64,000 nt of DNA, from the NCBI GenBank assembly GCA_036802945.1, contig DAIRVG010000002.1:62001-126000 (forward strand). The letters are read 5' to 3'. Under the pieces are notes generated by a model that did not search any database, was not told the origin of the DNA, and saw only the letters and a program-made list of their open reading frames with translations. Within the stretch, counting starts at the first letter, position 1. Every line of letters starts with the position of its first letter. A program made the position numbers and the translations under genes. Origin of the DNA: Gp6-AA40 sp036802945 (GTDB lineage: Bacteria; Acidobacteriota; Vicinamibacteria; Vicinamibacterales; UBA2999). Positions 17,337-25,065 of the stretch are shown here, one piece after another.

Positions 17337-18662
17337 GTACCGGGCGTGATCGGCCAGGAGCATTTCTTCAGGCTCCTCCGCCTCGAGGACGCTTTCGCCG
17401 TTCAGGATTCGATGCATGCGGCGCGAATCGAGCGCGTTGTCCCACTTCGACACGAACACGACCGCGACCGCGTTGCCGATCAGGTTGGTGATCGCGCGCG
17501 CCTCCGACATGAAGCGATCCACGCCGATGAGCAGGGCGAGCCCCGCGACTGGAATAGTCGGAATCGCCGAGAGCGTCGCCGCAAGCGTGATGAATCCGCT
17601 CCCGGTCACGCCCGCCGCACCCTTCGATGTCAGGAGCAAGACCCCGAGGATGCCAAGCTGCTGTCCCACCGAGAGGTTGGTGTTCGTGGCCTGAGCGACG
17701 AAGACCGCCGCCATCGTCATGTAGATGGAGGTGCCATCGAGGTTGAACGAGTAGCCGGTCGGAATCACGAGGCCGACGACCGGCTTCGCGCACCCCAGGT
17801 GCTCGAACTTCGCCATCATGCGGGGAAGCACGGTCTCCGAGGAGGACGTGCCGAGCACGATCAGGATCTCTTCCTTGATGTACTTGAGGAGCTTCCACAG
17901 GCTGAACCCCGCCCAGCGCGCAATCGACCCGAGTACCACGAAGACGAACAGCAAACACGTCAGGTAGACTCCGGCCATCAGCTTCCCGAGTGAGAAGAGC
18001 GTGCCGATCCCGTATTCGCCGATCGTGAACGCCATGGCCCCGAACGCGCCGATCGGCGCGAACCGCATAATCATGCCGATGATGGCGAACAGCACGTGGC
18101 CGAGCTGGTCGAGGAATGAAATCAGGCCTTTACCCTTTTCTCCGAAGCCGAGAAGCGCGAGTCCGAAAAACACCGAGAACAACAGCACCTGCAGGATTTC
18201 CCCCTTGGCAAAGGCATCCACGATCGTGGTGGGGATGATGTTCAGCAGGAACTGTGTCGTCGTGAGGTTCTGCGCCGTGCTTGCGTAGGCGGAAACGGAC
18301 GTCGCATTGAGCGTGGCCGGATCCGCGTTTATGCCGGCGCCGGGCTTGAGGACGTTGACCACGATCAGGCCAACGATGAGCGCCAGAGTTGAGACGACCT
18401 CGAAGTAGACGAGGGCTTTCAAGCCGACGCGGCCTACCTCCTTCATGTCGCCCATCTTTGCAAGGCCGACGACGACCGTGCAGAAGATGATCGGGGCAAT
18501 CATCATCTTGATCAGCTTGATGAATCCGTCGCCGAGGGGCCTCATCTCGGCGCCGGTCTCGGGCCAGAAGTGGCCAAGCAGCACGCCCAATACGATGCCG
18601 GTGACCACCTGGAAATACAGACGGGTGTAGAAAGGCTGGCGCGCGGCGGTTTTCGACGACAT
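17328..18662 (-). CDS. dctA: C4-dicarboxylate:cation symporter DctA
   Basis: 444 residues, the usual length for DctA. Family landmarks are 'KMMIAPIIFCTVVVGLAKMGDMKEVGRVG', 'LGTSSSETVLPRMMAKFEHLGC' (serine-rich re-entrant loop), 'PTGYSFNLDGTSIYMTMAAVFVAQA' and 'LLTSKGAAGVTGSGFITLAATL'. It imports succinate, fumarate and malate with protons or sodium across the inner membrane. A class I fumarase pair and two DASS carriers in the same window fit growth on dicarboxylates. The upstream region 18663-18952 (290 bases) is a divergent promoter region without a gene; TATACT at 18734-18739 is a possible -10. Confidence 0.95.
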   Translation of the reverse strand: MSSKTAARQPFYTRLYFQVVTGIVLGVLLGHFWPETGAEMRPLGDGFIKLIKMMIAPIIFCTVVVGLAKMGDMKEVGRVGLKALVYFEVVSTLALIVGLIVVNVLKPGAGINADPATLNATSVSAYASTAQNLTTTQFLLNIIPTTIVDAFAKGEILQVLLFSVFFGLALLGFGEKGKGLISFLDQLGHVLFAIIGMIMRFAPIGAFGAMAFTIGEYGIGTLFSLGKLMAGVYLTCLLFVFVVLGSIARWAGFSLWKLLKYIKEEILIVLGTSSSETVLPRMMAKFEHLGCAKPVVGLVIPTGYSFNLDGTSIYMTMAAVFVAQATNTNLSVGQQLGILGVLLLTSKGAAGVTGSGFITLAATLSAIPTIPVAGLALLIGVDRFMSEARAITNLIGNAVAVVFVSKWDNALDSRRMHRILNGESVLEAEEPEEMLLADHARYGS

Positions 18663-18952
18663 GGAGTGCCTCCGGGTATCCGGTTTCTAGATGATATGAG
18701 GGCGCGGGGCGCGGCCATCCGCCCGAGCGGCGAGTATACTTCGCGTTCAGGGCGTAACCATGCCGGGCCAACCTGGTATCGCGTGATAAACGCCGGGGTT
18801 GCGCTAGTCGTATTCAACGTACGCCCCCGACTTTGAATTCCGTGGCGCGCGGCGCGGTCCGCTTGCGAAATGGGCCGGATTCGGCGATAGTTCTTCGGCT
18901 AATCCCTTTACATGACGCGTGGTTGAGGACTCTCTCCACGCAGGAGGCGTGA

Positions 18953-19768
18953 ATGAAAACCAAGGCATCAGCAACCGTGGCGTGTCTGGCGCTGGCGGTG
19001 CTGACCACCTATGCACAGGCCCCGGCCGGAGGGCAGCGGCAGGCGCCCTCGACGACTGCGGCGCCGGGCACCGACCCGAAGAAGGTCATCGAGACCATGC
19101 AGGACAACCTTGGGATGCTCCGAGGGATGAACCGCCAGGACGGGCTCAACCGCGTCGAGATGTGGGGCACCCAGGGGACGAAAGCCATCGGTGGCAAACC
19201 GGTTCAGCTGACAACCTGGAAGATCAGCCTCAATTACACGATGCAGGGGATGCGCTTCGACTATACGCAAGGCGGACAGCGCACCATCGAGGTCGTTTCC
19301 GACAAGTTCGCGTGGAACGAAGAGACGCCCGGCGGCAAGGCGACTCCGATGCCGGCAACGTTGGCGGAACGTCAGGTGCAGCTCGTGCTTACGCCGATCG
19401 GCATGGCCAAAGCGGCCAAGGCGGCCGGTGATGCGGCAAAGGTGACCGTTGCCGCCGGAGTGACGACCCTGACCTTCCCGGCGAGCGGCGCCACGATTAC
19501 AGCGACGCTGAACAAGTACATGGAGCCCGTCAAGGCCGAGGCACGGCTCGGAACGACCGTCCTGAACGTTACGTATGATCAGTACGGCGACTGGAACGAC
19601 GACGCGAAGGCCGATGTTTATCTCCCGAAACACATCGTGCAGACCCAGAACGGGATGACCGTTCTCGACCTGACGGTGACGAACACCAATACCTACAACC
19701 CGTATGTCATCATGCCGGTGCCCGCCAACGTGAAGTCGACGGCACCGACCGGCGCACGGAGCAACTAA
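18953..19768 (+). CDS. Secreted protein of unknown function
   Basis: 271 residues with a signal peptide (~1-22) and AGGAGGCGTGA directly before the ATG. A Gln/Thr/Pro/Ala linker precedes a domain rich in beta strands, including 'KPVQLTTWKISLNYTMQGMRFDYTQGG', 'EVVSDKFAWNEE' and 'VLNVTYDQYGDWND'. I do not recognise the family. Its position 69 bases ahead of the DUF6152 gene and the DGHPDLSGMW cluster suggests the same envelope system. The strand pattern resembles lipoprotein-carrier-like (LolA/LolB) folds, but that is a weak impression. Confidence 0.7.
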   Translation: MKTKASATVACLALAVLTTYAQAPAGGQRQAPSTTAAPGTDPKKVIETMQDNLGMLRGMNRQDGLNRVEMWGTQGTKAIGGKPVQLTTWKISLNYTMQGMRFDYTQGGQRTIEVVSDKFAWNEETPGGKATPMPATLAERQVQLVLTPIGMAKAAKAAGDAAKVTVAAGVTTLTFPASGATITATLNKYMEPVKAEARLGTTVLNVTYDQYGDWNDDAKADVYLPKHIVQTQNGMTVLDLTVTNTNTYNPYVIMPVPANVKSTAPTGARSN

Positions 19769-19837
19769 GCCTTTTGTTGACTTGATGTTGCCCGTATGTT
19801 TCATTATTCGAGACCCAAATTCGTCTGAGGTGTGATT

Positions 19838-20239
19838 ATGAGAAAACTGTTCGGTCTGCTGGCCCTTGTCGCGCTCTGCCTGGCGGGGAAGCCGGCGGTT
19901 GCGCATCATGCGCTGCAGGCGGAGTTCGACACGGCGAAACGTGGTGAGTTCACTGGAACACTCACAAAGTTCGCCATGATCAACCCGCACGTTCGCTGGT
20001 TCTTCGAGGTGAAGAAGGCTGATGGCACCTCGGCGAAGTGGGAAATCACCGGTGCAGGTCCTCAGGCGCTGCGTTCGAACGGCATGACCCGTATTTTCTC
20101 GGTCGGCCAGACGCTCAAGGTTGTCTACGCTCCCGCGCGTGATGGTTCCAACACCGGTCGCGTCGTGACCTTCACGTTCCCGGACGGCCGGACCGTGACG
20201 ATGTATCACGAAGATCCGAACAACCCGAACGACCTTTAG
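19838..20239 (+). CDS. DUF6152 family small periplasmic protein (second copy)
   Basis: 133 residues from ATG 19838 with a TGAGG ribosome site. The signal peptide ends 'KPAVA', and the mature protein is predicted to begin with His-His (H23, H24), exactly as in the copy at 5447. The core 'FAMINPHVRWFFEVKKADG' and 'VVTFTFPDGRTVTMY' matches DUF6152. It is 26 bases upstream of a DGHPDLSGMW protein, most likely in one operon. The repeated arrangement argues that the two families work together; no function is known. Confidence 0.85.
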   Translation: MRKLFGLLALVALCLAGKPAVAHHALQAEFDTAKRGEFTGTLTKFAMINPHVRWFFEVKKADGTSAKWEITGAGPQALRSNGMTRIFSVGQTLKVVYAPARDGSNTGRVVTFTFPDGRTVTMYHEDPNNPNDL

Positions 20240-20265
20240 GCTGCTTTTTCAAGTCACATCAGCCA

Positions 20266-21165
20266 ATGGTTCAATTGAAACGGTTCGGCATCGCCGCCGC
20301 GGCAGCGGCGGCGATGTCCTTCGTGTCCCTCTCTGCGGCGCAGCAGTACGGTGGTGTAGCAGCCGCCCAAGCGCCCGCAGCTGCACAGCAACCGCAGAAC
20401 GTGCCAACACCGCGCACCGCCGACGGTCATCCCGACCTGAGCGGTATGTGGGGCGGTGGCGGGGGCGGTGGCGCCGCCAAACCCGATGAGAAGGGCAATC
20501 TCGTCGTCCTTCAGCGCGGGCGGCCGTGTTCGGCCGCGCAGGTCGAAAGCGGCAATTGCGCGCCCGGCATAAATTTCGAGCGCGACTCTGGCGTGACCCA
20601 GCGCATGGGTCCGGAGATTCCGATGTACAAGCCGGAATTCTGGGAGCGCGTCCAGTACCTGGATCGCAATGGTACCCAGGAAGATCCGGAGTTCCACTGC
20701 AAGCCCGCCGGCGTTCCCCGCATGGGCCCGCCCGCGAAGATCGTCCAGACGTCGACGGAAGTCATCCTTCTGTACAACTCAGGCAACCAGTTCCGCATCA
20801 TTCCGATCGATGGCCGTCCGCACGACCCGATCAAGTCGCAGGACACCACGTGGTACGGCGACGCGGTCGGCAAGTGGGAAAGCGATACGCTCGTCGTCGA
20901 CATCGTCGGCTTCAACGACGAAAGCTGGATTGCATGGCCGGGTTGGCTTCACAGCAACAACATGCACGTGATCGAGCGGTTCACGCGCACGGGCAACGCA
21001 CTTCGATGGGAGGCGACGGTCGAAGATCCTGATGTCCTGCTGCAGCCGTATCACGTCCCAGGGCGCACCATCCGCCTGAACCCCGACCCGAAGGCAACCC
21101 TCACCGAGGATCTGCCGTGTGAGGAGCGGGATTCGCAGCACATGGTCACGCACGAACGCGGCTGA
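20266..21165 (+). CDS. Secreted DGHPDLSGMW / GKWESDTLVVDI family protein (copy A)
   Basis: 299 residues with a signal peptide to ~25. Landmarks: 'TPRTADGHPDLSGMWGGG' (~46-62), 'PMYKPEFWERVQYLDRNG', 'DPEFHCKPAGVPRMGPPAKIVQT', 'IDGRPHDPIKSQDTTWYGDAVGKWESDTLVVDIVGFNDESW' split across two conserved blocks (~180-222), and a C-terminal 'LTEDLPCEERD'. Two cysteines (in FHCKP and LPCEE) are shared by all three tandem copies and may pair in the periplasm. Copies B (22480) and C (23440) are close paralogues. Confidence 0.87.
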   Translation: MVQLKRFGIAAAAAAAMSFVSLSAAQQYGGVAAAQAPAAAQQPQNVPTPRTADGHPDLSGMWGGGGGGGAAKPDEKGNLVVLQRGRPCSAAQVESGNCAPGINFERDSGVTQRMGPEIPMYKPEFWERVQYLDRNGTQEDPEFHCKPAGVPRMGPPAKIVQTSTEVILLYNSGNQFRIIPIDGRPHDPIKSQDTTWYGDAVGKWESDTLVVDIVGFNDESWIAWPGWLHSNNMHVIERFTRTGNALRWEATVEDPDVLLQPYHVPGRTIRLNPDPKATLTEDLPCEERDSQHMVTHERG

Positions 21166-21179
21166 TAATCAGATTTTCT

Positions 21180-21243
21180 CAACCACGAAGGCCACGAAGA
21201 ACACGAAGAAACCAACTTCGTGACCTTCGTGGCCTTCGTGGTT
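21180..21243. repeat. 9-base repeat hairpin (CCACGAAGG words)
   Basis: The left arm has CCACGAAGG, CCACGAAGA and ACACGAAGA; the right arm has CTTCGTGAC, CTTCGTGGC and CTTCGTGGT. The arms are complementary over about 28 bases with a short loop, 15 bases after the stop of the preceding gene. Confidence 0.9.
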
Positions 21244-21268
21244 TTGGAGATACGTGTAAAGGATAGAG

Positions 21269-21745
21269 ATGGAAGAGTTCCTGCTCAGGCTCCAGGAAAG
21301 CGATTTTGGTGTGTGGGTATCTTCGGCCCCGACGCTGCTGGCCTATCCGACGATCCTCATGCTTCACACGGTAGGCCTCGCGATGGTGGTCGGTCCGGCC
21401 GCGGTCCTCGATCTGCGGCTCCTGGGCTACGGCGCACGGATGCCGATCTCCGCGCTGCGCGGTGTGTTTCGCGTCATGTGGATCGGCTTTGCGATCAACG
21501 CGTCGACCGGGATCGCGCTGTTCATCTCAGAGGCGGACGACAAGGGAATGAAATGGATCTTCTGGGTCAAAATGGTGGCGATCCTGTTCGCGGTCATCGT
21601 CACGACCCGTACCAAGAGAGTCGTCTACGGGGGCGACAGGAACCCCGAGATCGTTCCACACCAGGCGAAGAGCCTTGCCGTCGCCTCGCTCGCGTTGTGG
21701 TTTGCGGCGATCACCGCCGGTCGTTTGATGGCCTATATCAAATAA
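21269..21745 (+). CDS. DUF6644-like integral membrane protein (a)
   Basis: 158 residues with four to five hydrophobic helices: 'PTILMLHTVGLAMVVGPAAVLDLRLLGYG', 'VFRVMWIGFAINASTGIALFI', 'WIFWVKMVAILFAVIV' and 'AVASLALWFAAITAGRLMAYI'. The central 'LHTVGLAMVVGxxxxxDLRLLG' is typical of DUF6644-type membrane proteins. The conserved His in the second helix could be a ligand for a cofactor, but this is not established. It lies between a DGHPDLSGMW protein and a second, more distant DUF6644 protein, which together look like a transported or membrane-anchored module. Confidence 0.8.
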   Translation: MEEFLLRLQESDFGVWVSSAPTLLAYPTILMLHTVGLAMVVGPAAVLDLRLLGYGARMPISALRGVFRVMWIGFAINASTGIALFISEADDKGMKWIFWVKMVAILFAVIVTTRTKRVVYGGDRNPEIVPHQAKSLAVASLALWFAAITAGRLMAYIK

Positions 21746-21746
21746 G

Positions 21747-21850
21747 TCGTTCGGGCCGTTCGATTCGTTCGGACCGTTCGAATCGTTCACGTTCGAACGA
21801 GAACGACCGAACGATGAGAACGCCGAACGATTCGAACGACCCGAACGAGG
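21747..21850. repeat. 9-base repeat hairpin (CGTTCGATT words)
   Basis: CGTTCGGGC, CGTTCGATT, CGTTCGGAC and CGTTCGAAT are followed by the complementary arm (CGAACGATG, CGAACGATT, CGAACGACC, CGAACGAGG). It starts one base after a stop codon and ends ten bases before the next ATG. Confidence 0.88.
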
Positions 21851-21860
21851 GAGAAGCATC

Positions 21861-22367
21861 ATGTTGTTGATGTTTGCGAGTTGGCTTCATAGAACGCCGA
21901 TCTCCGTTGCGCTTCAGCACCAGGTGAGCTGGCTCTGGCCGATGTGTGAGACGTTACATTTCGCCGGCCTTGCGCTGCTGCTGGGTGTTGCCGGCATGTT
22001 CGACCTTCGGCTGATGGGTTTCATGAAGCGCGTGCCGATAAGTGTCGTGAAGGAATTCATGCCGTGGGCGCTTGTCGGCTTCACGCTGAATCTGCTGACT
22101 GGGGCGATTTTCATCATCTCGGAGCCCGCGCAGTATTTCGGCAATCCCACGTGGTGGCTGAAGGTGATGTTCCTGGTCATTGCAGGGCTCAACGCGATGA
22201 TCTTCGAGACCACTTACGGCAGGCGCGCGGCGGCGATCCCGGCTGGAGAGGACACGCCGACGGCGCTGAAAGTCATCGCGGGCGTTTCGCTGATCTCGTG
22301 GCTGGGCGTGTTGTGGGCGGGCCGTATGCTGCCGTTTCTCGGCGCGGGCGTGGGTGCGGGGCTGTAA
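21861..22367 (+). CDS. DUF6644 family integral membrane protein (b)
   Basis: 168 residues with about five TM helices. 'WLHRTPISVALQHQVSWLWPMCETLHFAGLALLLGVAGMFDLRLMGFMKRV' contains the conserved His of the family, and 'ISWLGVLWAGRMLPFLG' closes the protein. It is very similar to the frameshifted copy at 24465-24969, showing that the block was duplicated. It probably functions in the inner membrane with the neighbouring secreted proteins. Role unknown. Confidence 0.83.
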   Translation: MLLMFASWLHRTPISVALQHQVSWLWPMCETLHFAGLALLLGVAGMFDLRLMGFMKRVPISVVKEFMPWALVGFTLNLLTGAIFIISEPAQYFGNPTWWLKVMFLVIAGLNAMIFETTYGRRAAAIPAGEDTPTALKVIAGVSLISWLGVLWAGRMLPFLGAGVGAGL

Positions 22368-22479
22368 GGCGGGAATACTCCCCACTAGCCTCCCGGCGGC
22401 ACGAACGCGCCTCGCCCTTGCTTTGTTCGAGATTCGGCTGTAGGTTTTCGCCTCAGGGACTCAACGGGGGAATCGGATT

Positions 22480-23397
22480 ATGGGTTCGAGCGTCATTCGA
22501 TACGCACTTGCGGCGGCCGGCGCCGCGGCGATTTCGCTGGTCAGCATCCATGCCGCGCCGCAGTACGGCGGCGCCGCAGCGACCGCATTGCAGGGCGGGC
22601 GAGTCGGTGGCGCCGCGCAGCAGCAGAACGTGCCAACGCCACGCACCGCGGACGGTCACCCGGATCTCTCCGGCATGTGGGCCGGAGGCGGTGGCTTCGG
22701 TGCCGGAGACAAGCCGGACGAGAAGGGAAACCTCACCGTGCTGTTCAAGCAGCGTCCGTGCTCGAGGCATCAGGCCGATGCGGGAAACTGCGCGCCCGGC
22801 GTGAACTTCGAGCGCGACTCTGGCGTGACCCAGCGGATGGGCCCGGAAATCCCGATGTACAAGCCGGAGTTCTGGGAGCGCGTGCAGTACCTCGATCGCG
22901 AAGGCACCCTGGAGGACCCGGAGTTCCACTGCAAGCCGGCGGGCGTGCCGCGGATGGGTCCGCCGAGCAAAATTATCCAGACGCCCACTGAGTTGATCCT
23001 GCTCTACGCGAGAGGCAATACATTCCGCGTGATCCCCATCGACGGCCGCCCGCACGATCCGATTAAGTCGCAGGACACGACGTGGTACGGTGACGCGGTA
23101 GGCAAGTGGGAAGGCGACACTCTCGTCATCGACATCGTCGGCTTCAACGACGAGAGCTGGATCGAGTGGCCTGGCTGGTTCCACAGCAACAACATGCACG
23201 TCGTCGAGCGGCTGACGCGTAACGGCAACACGTTGACGTGGAATGCGACGGTCAACGACCCGGACGTGCTGCTCGAGCCCTTTCATGTCGAACCGCGCAC
23301 AGTCCGGCTGAACCCGGACCCGAAGGCGACGCTCACTGAGGATCTCCCGTGCGAGGAGCGAGACGCGGCGCACATGGTCACGAAGGAACGCGGGTAA
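22480..23397 (+). CDS. Secreted DGHPDLSGMW / GKWEGDTLVIDI family protein (copy B)
   Basis: 305 residues with a signal peptide to ~28. All family blocks are intact: 'TADGHPDLSGMWAGGG', 'NFERDSGVTQRMGPEIPMY', 'FHCKPAGVPRMGPPSKI', 'WYGDAVGKWEGDTLVIDI' and 'LPCEERDAAHMVTKERG'. It is nearly colinear with copy A, with differences concentrated in the signal peptide and the Gly-rich segment after the first motif. The space 22368-22479 upstream holds no repeat array and may carry its promoter. Confidence 0.87.
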   Translation: MGSSVIRYALAAAGAAAISLVSIHAAPQYGGAAATALQGGRVGGAAQQQNVPTPRTADGHPDLSGMWAGGGGFGAGDKPDEKGNLTVLFKQRPCSRHQADAGNCAPGVNFERDSGVTQRMGPEIPMYKPEFWERVQYLDREGTLEDPEFHCKPAGVPRMGPPSKIIQTPTELILLYARGNTFRVIPIDGRPHDPIKSQDTTWYGDAVGKWEGDTLVIDIVGFNDESWIEWPGWFHSNNMHVVERLTRNGNTLTWNATVNDPDVLLEPFHVEPRTVRLNPDPKATLTEDLPCEERDAAHMVTKERG

Positions 23398-23404
23398 CAG
23401 GAGT

Positions 23405-23423
23405 CCGGGTCCTTTGGACCCGG
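23405..23423. repeat. Palindrome between copies B and C
   Basis: A perfect stem CCGGGTCC / GGACCCGG with loop TTT. No U-tract follows, so it is not a typical intrinsic terminator. The core resembles the GGACCT palindromes found in frame elsewhere in the window. Confidence 0.6.
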
Positions 23424-23439
23424 CGTGAAGGAGAGCGAT

Positions 23440-24345
23440 ATGACGTATCGGTCGATTCATTTCGGCGGCGCACTCGTGATTGCCGCTGGCGTGTCGTTCG
23501 CGTCGGTCCAGGCGGCGCAGTACGGCAATACCCCGGCGGCACCTGCGGCGCCGAGAGCGGCCGCGCAGCAGAACAACGTTCCGACGCCGCGCACGGCTGA
23601 TGGTCACCCGGATCTCAGCGGCATGTGGAACGGCGGCGGTGGCGGCGGGGGCAACCAGGTCAAGCCTGACGAGAAAGGCAACATCGTCCAGTTGACCCGC
23701 GCGCGTCTCTGCGCCCAGACGCAGATTGACAACGGCGAGTGCCATCCTGGAGTCAACGCGGAACGTGACGCGGGCATCAACCAGCGGCCAGCGCACCAGC
23801 CGATGTACAAGCCAGAGTTCTGGGAGCGAGTGCAGCACCTCGATCGCGAGGGCATCCAAGAAGATCCTGCGTTTCATTGCAAGCCGAACGGGGTGCCCCG
23901 CATGGGCCCGCCGCAGAAGATCGTCCAGACGGCAACCGAGGCGATTTTCCTGTATCAGAACGGCAACACATTCCGCATCATCCCGATCGACGGGCGCCCG
24001 CATGACCCGATCAAGTCGCAGGACACGACCTGGTACGGCGACGCGGTCGGCAAGTGGGAAGGCGACACGCTGGTCATCGACATCATCGGCTTCAACGACG
24101 AGAGCTGGCTCGGCTGGCCCGGGTGGCTGCATAGCAACAACATGCACGTCGTCGAGAAGTACACGCGCAGCGGCAACACCCTGACGTGGACGTCTACGGT
24201 CAACGATCCGGACACACTGCTCGAGCCGTTCGAGATGCCAGCGCGCACGCTGAGGATCAACCCGGACCCGAAGGCGAGCTTCATCGAGGATCTGCCGTGC
24301 GAGGAGCGTGACGCCGCGCACATCGTCACGCACGAACGGGGCTAG
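23440..24345 (+). CDS. Secreted DGHPDLSGMW / GKWEGDTLVIDI family protein (copy C)
   Basis: 301 residues from ATG 23440, preceded by AAGGAGAGCGAT; GTG 23425 is the alternative. A signal peptide to ~24 precedes the blocks 'TADGHPDLSGMWNGGG', 'NQRPAHQPMYKPEFWERVQHLDREG', 'FHCKPNGVPRMGPPQKI', 'AVGKWEGDTLVIDIIGFNDESW' and 'LPCEERDAAHIVTHERG'. It lies 42 bases after copy B and is probably cotranscribed. Copies B and C look like the product of tandem duplication. Confidence 0.87.
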   Translation: MTYRSIHFGGALVIAAGVSFASVQAAQYGNTPAAPAAPRAAAQQNNVPTPRTADGHPDLSGMWNGGGGGGGNQVKPDEKGNIVQLTRARLCAQTQIDNGECHPGVNAERDAGINQRPAHQPMYKPEFWERVQHLDREGIQEDPAFHCKPNGVPRMGPPQKIVQTATEAIFLYQNGNTFRIIPIDGRPHDPIKSQDTTWYGDAVGKWEGDTLVIDIIGFNDESWLGWPGWLHSNNMHVVEKYTRSGNTLTWTSTVNDPDTLLEPFEMPARTLRINPDPKASFIEDLPCEERDAAHIVTHERG

Positions 24346-24462
24346 CCGAGAAGTAAGAAGTTCGAACTTCGAAGGAAGAAGTAAGTGGGAAGTAGGCCCG
24401 GCAGATTAACCGCCAGGACTTCCCAATTACTTCGACCTTCGAACTTCGACCTTCGAACTTTC
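24346..24462. repeat. 7-base repeat hairpin (TTCGAAC words)
   Basis: The left arm is AAGTAAGAAGTTCGAACTTC and following purine-rich words. After a unique loop the right arm has CTTCGAC, CTTCGAA, CTTCGAC and CTTCGAA. It fills the space between a stop codon (24345) and the ATG at 24465. Confidence 0.85.
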
Positions 24463-24464
24463 TG

Positions 24465-24969
24465 ATGTTCCTCCAATTCGCCTCCTGGCTCCATAAAACC
24501 TCTCTGTCATTAGGATTGCAGCATCAGGTCGGCTGGCTGTGGCCGCTCTGCGAGACGCTTCATTTCACGGGCCTCGCGCTGCTGCTTGGTGTCGTCGGGA
24601 TGTTCGACCTGCGCCTCCTCGGTTTCATGCAGAGAGTGCCGATCAGCGTCGTCAGGGACTTCATGCCGTGGGCCCTGGTCGGCTTCACGCTCAACCTGCT
24701 GACCGGCACGATCTTCGTGATCTCGCAACCGGCGACGTATTTCGGCAACTACACGTGGTGGCTGAAAGTGGCGCTCCTCCTGATCGCCGGCGTCAACGCG
24801 ATCGTCTTCGAGACCACCTACGGCAGGCGCCGCCGCGATTCCGGCGGGCGAGGACACACCGTTCGCGCTCAAAGTGATCGCGGGCGTGTCGCTGGTGTCC
24901 TGGTTGGGGGTGCTCTGGGCCGGCCGCATGCTGCCATTCATCAAGGTGGGACCGGCGGCGAGATTCTAG
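24465..24969 (+). pseudogene. DUF6644 family membrane protein (c), frameshifted
   Basis: The first ~121 codons match copy b closely up to 'FETTYGRR'. Immediately after (about 24827-24832) two bases are missing relative to copy b. The continuing frame then encodes a basic, non-homologous tail running to 25208 through a repeat array. In the shifted frame the family C-terminus resumes ('AAIPAGEDTPFALKVIAGVS', then 'WLGVLWAGRMLPFI') and ends at TAG 24967-24969. This is either a true inactivating deletion or an assembly/base-calling error in a GC-rich run (GGCAGGCGCCGCCGCG). Confidence 0.8.
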
Positions 24970-24991
24970 GCGTCCCTGCAGGTTTCAGCAT

Positions 24992-25064
24992 CAGAAGTAA
25001 GTTTCGAAGTACGACGGCTGTACTTCGAACTTACTTCGAACTTCGAACTTTACACTTCGAACTT
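24992..25064. repeat. 7-base repeat hairpin (CTTCGAA words)
   Basis: Left words AAGTAAGTTTCGAAGTACG; right words CTTACTTCGAA, CTTCGAA, CTTTACA and CTTCGAA. It lies between two convergent genes and ends at the stop of the DUF6351 gene. Confidence 0.85.
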
Positions 25065-25065
25065 G

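Noticed and set aside
23405..23423. An intrinsic terminator between W-protein copies B and C
   Set aside because: There is a good stem but no U-tract, and the downstream gene follows closely; it is better viewed as a palindromic repeat.
22453..24333. A 626-codon minus-strand frame opposite the W-protein copies B and C
   Set aside because: It is antisense to two conserved paralogues; its internal repetition simply mirrors their duplication.
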